Shown in pieces: positions 41,454 through 45,866 of a DNA stretch of 45,866 nt. Location of the stretch: positions 1 through 45,866 of the forward strand of contig OMYS01000018.1 in assembly GCA_900315305.1 (NCBI GenBank). The letters are read 5' to 3'. Both the position numbers and the translations under genes were made by a program. The stretch is from an uncultured Eubacteriales bacterium (GTDB lineage Bacteria > Bacillota > Clostridia > Lachnospirales > Lachnospiraceae). Under the pieces are notes generated by a model, which saw only the letters and a program-made list of their open reading frames with translations, ran no database searches and was not told the DNA's origin. Each line of letters opens with the position of its first letter. Position 1 is the first letter of the stretch.

Positions 41454-42560
41454 TTAGGAATCTGCCTTCTTTACAACGGTCACGTCATAGCTGCCCTCGA
41501 AGTCGTCCGCAATTCCCTCCGTCACATACAGATGGTTGTCGTCATCCATGAGGATCATATCGAACTCATCGCTGTGCGCCCTCCAGTACGTCTCCGCGTC
41601 GTCGACGCCCATAATGAAAAGTGATGTCGAGAGGCCGTCGGCCGTCGTTCCGTCGCTGCTGACGACTGTCGCGGACTTGATCCCGCTCTCAGCCGGATAG
41701 CCCGTTCTCGGATCGATAATGTGGTGGTAGGTCTTGCCATCCTGCTCGAAGTACCGCTCATAGCCGCCCGACGTGATCACAGCCTTGTCGGCAATCGAAA
41801 TGACGCCGAGGTACTTGCTCTCGTCGTCCGGGTCGCGGATCGCAATGCGCCAGCTGCTGCCGTCCGGCTTCGTGCCGAGTGCCTGCACATTTCCGCCGAG
41901 ATTCGCAAGACCGCTTGTCACGCCGTCCTGCTTGAAGATCTCCATAACGCGCGACGATGTATATCCCTTTGCGATGCCGCCGAAATCAATCTCCATGCCC
42001 TTCTGAGCAAATGAAACCTGCCCCGTCGTCTCGTCGTACTCAATCTTTGACGCGTCGACCAGCTTCAGTGTATTCGCGATCTCATCCTTGTCCGGGACCT
42101 TGTAGTCCTTCGTCGGAAAGCCCCAGAGCTGCATGACCGGATAAATGGAAATATCGAAGAGTCCGCCCGTGCTCTTATAGAGCGCAAGCGAGGTTTTCAT
42201 GAGGTACTGGCCATCGGATGAGAGCGTCCCTCCGCCGTTTTCGTTGATCTCTGCAACCTCGCTGGTGTCGCTCCCGGTAGACAGGAGCTTATCAAGGCGG
42301 TTGATTTCATTTTCCGCATCGTCAACGGCCTGATCCGCATTTGCGCCATAGGCCTTTACCGTCATATAGGTGTCCATCGCGAAGACGTCGCGGCTCGCAG
42401 AGGTGGAATCGCCTGTCTCAACGGATCCGGAAGTATTCACAGCGCTTGCGGCAGAGCTGCTTGCTGTACTGCTCCCGCTCGTTCCGCACGCAGTCATAAG
42501 ACATGTCAGTGTGAGGCCTGCAATGGCAATTCCCGCCCACCGGTTCTTCCAATGATTCAT
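41454..42560 (-). CDS. apbE: FAD:protein FMN transferase (ApbE/FmnB lipoprotein)
   Basis: The 368-residue lipoprotein has a signal sequence with lipobox LMTAC (Cys25), then a full ApbE domain: DTYMTVKAYG, FDISIYPVMQLWGF, the FAD/Mg motif EIDFGGIAKGYTSSRVMEI, GGNVQALGTKPDGSSWRIAIRDP, and HHIIDPRTGYPA with GTTADGLSTSLFIMG. It moves FMN from FAD onto Ser/Thr of (S/T)GAT motifs in exported proteins. The FMN-binding protein two genes downstream is the evident substrate. AAGGAG stands 13 bases before the ATG. It appears to lead an apbE-eetA-eetB group, with the flavoprotein having its own promoter. Confidence 0.95.
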   Translation of the reverse strand: MNHWKNRWAGIAIAGLTLTCLMTACGTSGSSTASSSAASAVNTSGSVETGDSTSASRDVFAMDTYMTVKAYGANADQAVDDAENEINRLDKLLSTGSDTSEVAEINENGGGTLSSDGQYLMKTSLALYKSTGGLFDISIYPVMQLWGFPTKDYKVPDKDEIANTLKLVDASKIEYDETTGQVSFAQKGMEIDFGGIAKGYTSSRVMEIFKQDGVTSGLANLGGNVQALGTKPDGSSWRIAIRDPDDESKYLGVISIADKAVITSGGYERYFEQDGKTYHHIIDPRTGYPAESGIKSATVVSSDGTTADGLSTSLFIMGVDDAETYWRAHSDEFDMILMDDDNHLYVTEGIADDFEGSYDVTVVKKADS

Positions 42561-42624
42561 ACTATTGATTCTTCTCCTTGTTATATCAGAATGTAGTCTC
42601 CCGCAAGAGCTTACCTCATAGTTT

Positions 42625-42788
42625 GTAACTATTCAGCACCCCAGACTCGGAACGCTTCGCGTTCCTCGTTGTGGGCGGACAGAGCGGCTTCGCCGCTTGT
42701 CCGCCCCTTGGAAAACTGATGAAACCGTCCGGCGAACAAGTTCTCCATCCGGATTTCATCAGTTTTCCAAGGGGTGCTGAATAATTAC
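42625..42788. repeat. Dispersed palindromic element, copy 8 (best-preserved long form)
   Basis: Ends GTAACTATTCAGCACCCC (42625-42642) and GGGGTGCTGAATAATTAC (42771-42788) match at 17 of 18 positions. Inside are GGAACGCTTCGCGTTCC, the GGGCGGACA...TGTCCGCCC hairpin identical to copy 1, and a perfect 21-base inverted repeat (42704-42724 and 42754-42774). It lies between the GH26 and apbE genes. The remainder of the ~500-base gap holds the GH26 terminator and a possible -10 (TATACT, minus, 42810 to 42805) but no gene. Confidence 0.92.
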
Positions 42789-43015
42789 CATAGTTTTATG
42801 TACCAGTATACAACAAAACAGCCGGGCCGTGGGCGTATAGTACCTTCCGGTAAAGTATGTTACATTTTCTTATGGTAAGTCTCATTTAACAACTAGATAT
42901 TTTACGGGATGCCTCCCCCTCTGTCAATAAGATTTTATCTCAGACAGCATCTCTGATCCTCATCAGATGTGAAAGCTTGTGCCTGGTCAGACCTGCATAC
43001 CGAACATCCAGAAGC

Positions 43016-43050
43016 AAAAGAAAAGAGGCAGCTCAAAAATGAACTGCCCC
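43016..43050 (-). terminator. GH26 terminator
   Basis: On the minus strand GGCAGTTC-ATTTTT-GAGCTGCC forms a stem with one mismatch, followed by TCTTTTCTTTT, 13 bases after the stop codon. Confidence 0.82.
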
Positions 43051-43062
43051 ACGTGACGTTTC

Positions 43063-45866
43063 TCATTTCACAACCTTCCAGCTGATGCCTTCATATCTCC
43101 AGCCCTTCTTCACAAGTATGTCTTTTTCCTCCTTTGACCGCGTGAAGAAATGAGCTCCCGACTTCGCGTTCGGGTTATAGAGCCTATAGATAGAGGCTCC
43201 CTTCGCGGAGCCGTACCAGCCGATGCCCTCGTACTTCCAGCCCTTCTGCATGAGCCAGTCGCGCTCCTTCTTGCTCGTCGTGTAATGGTGATCCCCTGCA
43301 TTCGGATTGTACAGGCGGTACACCGGGACATCCGATTTCTTCGGAGAGGTCCACGCGATGCCCTCGTATCTCCAGCCGACGCTGACGAGATGTGCCTTTT
43401 CGGACGCGTCCGCCGTGTAAAAATGCTCGCCTGAATTCGGGTTGTACAGCCGGTACATGTCCTGCGTCTTCTGCTCAGCCGGCTTCGGCGCCGCGGTCGG
43501 TGTCGGCGTTTCCGTCGGTTTCGGAGTTGTGGTCGGCGTCGGCGCCTCTGTCGGTGCCGGTGTCGCAGTAGGTGCTGCTGTCGGCGTCTCGCCGCCGATT
43601 TTTTCAAATGAAGGGCTCGCCGTATCCGTCTTCACCGCTGTAATCCCGTCGTAGTAGATCGTGCCGCTCACTGTTCCGCTTGAGGCTGCATCCGTACCGT
43701 CGATCTCATTGACCCAGAGCCCGAACGAGGTAACAGATGACGCATCAGCAGTAAGACCGCCCTTTGGATTGCCGGCCGTGTCTCTCTGGCAGAACTCGCT
43801 GAACGGAATTGTGACCTTCATCGGGTCCTTTGAGTCGCGGTACGCCTCATAATTCTGCAGATACGCCTCATATACCGTCCCATTTGCAGTGATCTGGATG
43901 ACGACCTTCTGGTTATTTCCGTCCGGGACCGTATAGAACTGCAGCGCGTTGCAGTCGGACCAGTCGACATTTCTGGAGATCGTTGCTCCTGCCCAGCCGC
44001 CCGACGGCTCCTCGTAGCTGAATTTCGGTCGCCTTATTCGTCGACCAGCTCGAGGTAAGGAGACTGTCGACGCCGTAGTAATTCTCAAATCCATCGATCT
44101 CGTGCGGATCCTGCTCTGCCTGCTTCATGTTAAAGAGCCCGCTGATCGTATCGACCGTCTTCCCGGAAATGACAAGCGCGATCGTGCCGACGCCTTCTCC
44201 AAGCGATGCAAGGTCAGCGTCCGTCAGCTCCGCCGATGCAGATGAGCCGTTCATTTTCCCGGGAAGCGTGACAGAGCCGTCCTTGCTCTTGCAGATAAAG
44301 CTTACATTGTCACTGCCCGATGCACCGCTCACATTGGCAGTGATCGAAAGCCCCTCAAGGATCCTTGAGCCCGATACCGGGCTCGTGATGTAACCGTCCG
44401 CCCCCTCTGCGGCGCTCTTTGCGGCAACATCCGGAAGAGAGGCCAGTGCGGACTTCTGGTTTGCCGCGAAAATGCTCCGCGGATCATTGTAATACTTGAT
44501 AAATGCATCGAGCATCTCGTGACCATGAAGCGAGCCGTCCGCGTTCACGCTATCTACGTACGGTGTGTAATATGCGCTGTTCTTTCCCCAGTTTGCCCAG
44601 GTCATGATATAGGATGCTCCGGACGCAGACGTCGCGTCGAGCATCTTCGAATACCAGTCAAGCTGTGCATTTCCCGTCGCGTGCAGCGCTGTCTGACTCG
44701 AGCCCGTATCCGGCGTCGATGTTGCCATGCCTGTCTCCGTCACAGCCATGAGCTTCCCGTGCTTTCCGGCAAATGAATCGACGAGGCCAAGCTCTGTCTT
44801 GAACGAGTCAAACCAGCTGTCATTTTCCGTGATGTCAGTGTGGTACATGTCAAAGCCGACAAGATCCACATACGCATCGCCCGGATAGCGCGCCGCGTAC
44901 TCATCCTCCGTGGAGGCCTCAGATCCCGGGCTGTACACATAGAGAAGGTTGTGGACGCCCTTGACGTCACGGAGATACGTGACCGTATAGCGGTATACAT
45001 TTTTATATGTCGCCGCGTCGCAGAATGCCGCGCCCCACCAGAACCAGCTGCCCGTATTTTCATGGAACGGCCGGAAGAGGATTGCCCCGTCAACCTGTCC
45101 GGCAAAATCGGCGATCATGTCGAGGTAGGCATTGAAGGCCGCATTGTATTTGCCACCCGGCAGGAGGTTGTTCATGACATCCCCCGTCAGGTTGTTCGGC
45201 GAATAGCCCGAGAAATCATAGCTTGCGTAAGAGGCGTCACCATCACCGCCCGTCTCCTTCACCACAGAGAAATTCGGCATGTGTGCGGACAGCGTGACAA
45301 TGGCCCCCTGCGCGATATCCTGATTCACTGCGTACGCCGCGGCCTGAACCCTTCCTTCCGCCGTGTTGGAAAATGAAGTGCCATACTGCTTTGAAGTGCC
45401 ATACTGCTTGTTGCATTTGTCTGCGTCGTACTCATCCCCTGTCAGGGAGAGCGCGTCAATTCCGACAAGGCCTGCCGACGAACCCGTCACGTCGAAGACG
45501 TCCGAGTGGTTTGCCGTCGTGTCGGCAAGCGTGCCCGCCTTGTTGCGCGTATCATTCTGATGGCCGAAAATGACGCTGTCCGACTGTCCGACTGCCTGCA
45601 GATAGCTGTAGAGCTGCTTTGCTGAAGCTGTCGCGTCCGCATCGACCATCGTGACATCCGTCGGAAGCGCGGTTGTCTCTGCATTTCCCGAGGAATCCTT
45701 TGTCTCAAGCGTCGTCCCGCTGACCGCGACGTCCTGTCCGTCCGCGATTTTCACAGTCGAATCGACGTCCGTATCCTCTGCTTCCTTGTCTGTCGAAAAT
45801 GAAATGTTGTCGAGATAAACGGCTCCCTTATAAGCCGTCATATTTCCGATGATGCCGAGCGCAACG
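43063..45866 (-). pseudogene. GH26 endo-beta-mannanase with CBM and triple surface repeat, frameshifted, 5' end outside window
   Basis: A large secreted-type enzyme enters from the right edge; the frame is open to 45866 (first visible residues VALGIIGN look like the end of a carbohydrate-binding module). The GH26 domain follows, with acid/base Glu in FRPFHENTGSWFWWG (codon 45059-45061) and nucleophile Glu in VTETG (44735-44737). After a beta-sandwich comes a second CBM-like domain (FSYEEPSGGWAGATISRNVDW), a Pro/Thr linker and three RLYNPN...GWxYEGI repeats. A one-base shift near 44021-44031 splits the gene into two overlapping frames (43063-44094 and 43913-45866). It is either a natural frameshift or a sequencing error; the domains on both sides are intact. 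Confidence 0.85.
45374..45409. repeat. Perfect 18-base tandem duplication in the GH26 gene
   Basis: TGAAGTGCCATACTGCTT occurs twice head to tail and keeps the frame, doubling the residues KQYGTS within the catalytic domain. Confidence 0.95.

Overview
The window looks like a chromosomal segment of a moderately high-GC, sporulation-related Firmicute, most plausibly a Lachnospiraceae-type clostridium. The evidence is a spoVG homologue, the Firmicute glgC-glgD pair, DnaD plus a DnaC-type helicase loader, a CIRCE operator in front of clpB, tRNA genes without an encoded CCA end, and AGGAGG-type ribosome binding sites before nearly every gene. This is inference from gene content; no marker RNA gene is present to fix the taxon.

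Layout. 1-1388: start of a GH3 beta-glucosidase leaving the left edge. 1389-4453: a palindromic repeat, a plsY-like gene broken by an in-frame TGA, and two overlapping acyltransferase-fold genes (DUF2156 and GNAT). 4459-9253 (minus): a small ORF, a secreted coiled-coil/3D-domain wall hydrolase behind a WalR-type site, spoVG, glgD and glgC. 9760-14376 (plus): murC-dnaD-dnaC-prs operon. 14438-19159 (minus): nadE, and clpB under CIRCE control. 19641-27863 (minus): GH43, a homocysteine methyltransferase/MTHFR fusion overlapped by an RpiR regulator, a BMP-type lipoprotein, a short DUF4317 protein and a MATE exporter. 28030-33430 (plus): a small Cys-rich membrane protein, a large corrinoid-protein reactivase fusion and metH. 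33657-37742: an A+T-rich island (secreted small protein, two membrane proteins, ABC ATPase) bounded by near-identical copies of a tRNA-Glu(CUC) gene with flanks. 37830-42560 (minus): a locus resembling flavin-based extracellular electron transfer (surface FMN-binding protein, EetB-like, EetA-like, ApbE). 43063-45866: a frameshifted GH26 mannanase leaving the right edge.

Functional links. Three loci concern methionine synthesis: the MTHFR fusion makes methyl-THF and may methylate homocysteine; MetH lacks its usual C-terminal activation domain; the preceding gene fuses an activation-like domain to a 2Fe-2S domain and an ASKHA ATPase, so reactivation is probably supplied in trans. GH3, GH43 and GH26 enzymes point to plant hemicellulose use, and glgC/glgD to glycogen storage. 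The mannanase and the flavoprotein share the same C-terminal triple repeat, probably a surface-attachment module.

The most unusual non-coding signal is a dispersed family of intergenic palindromes with ends of the form ATTCAGCACCCC...GGGGTGCTGAAT, present about eight times. Short tandem duplications inside genes and at gene 3' ends also recur.
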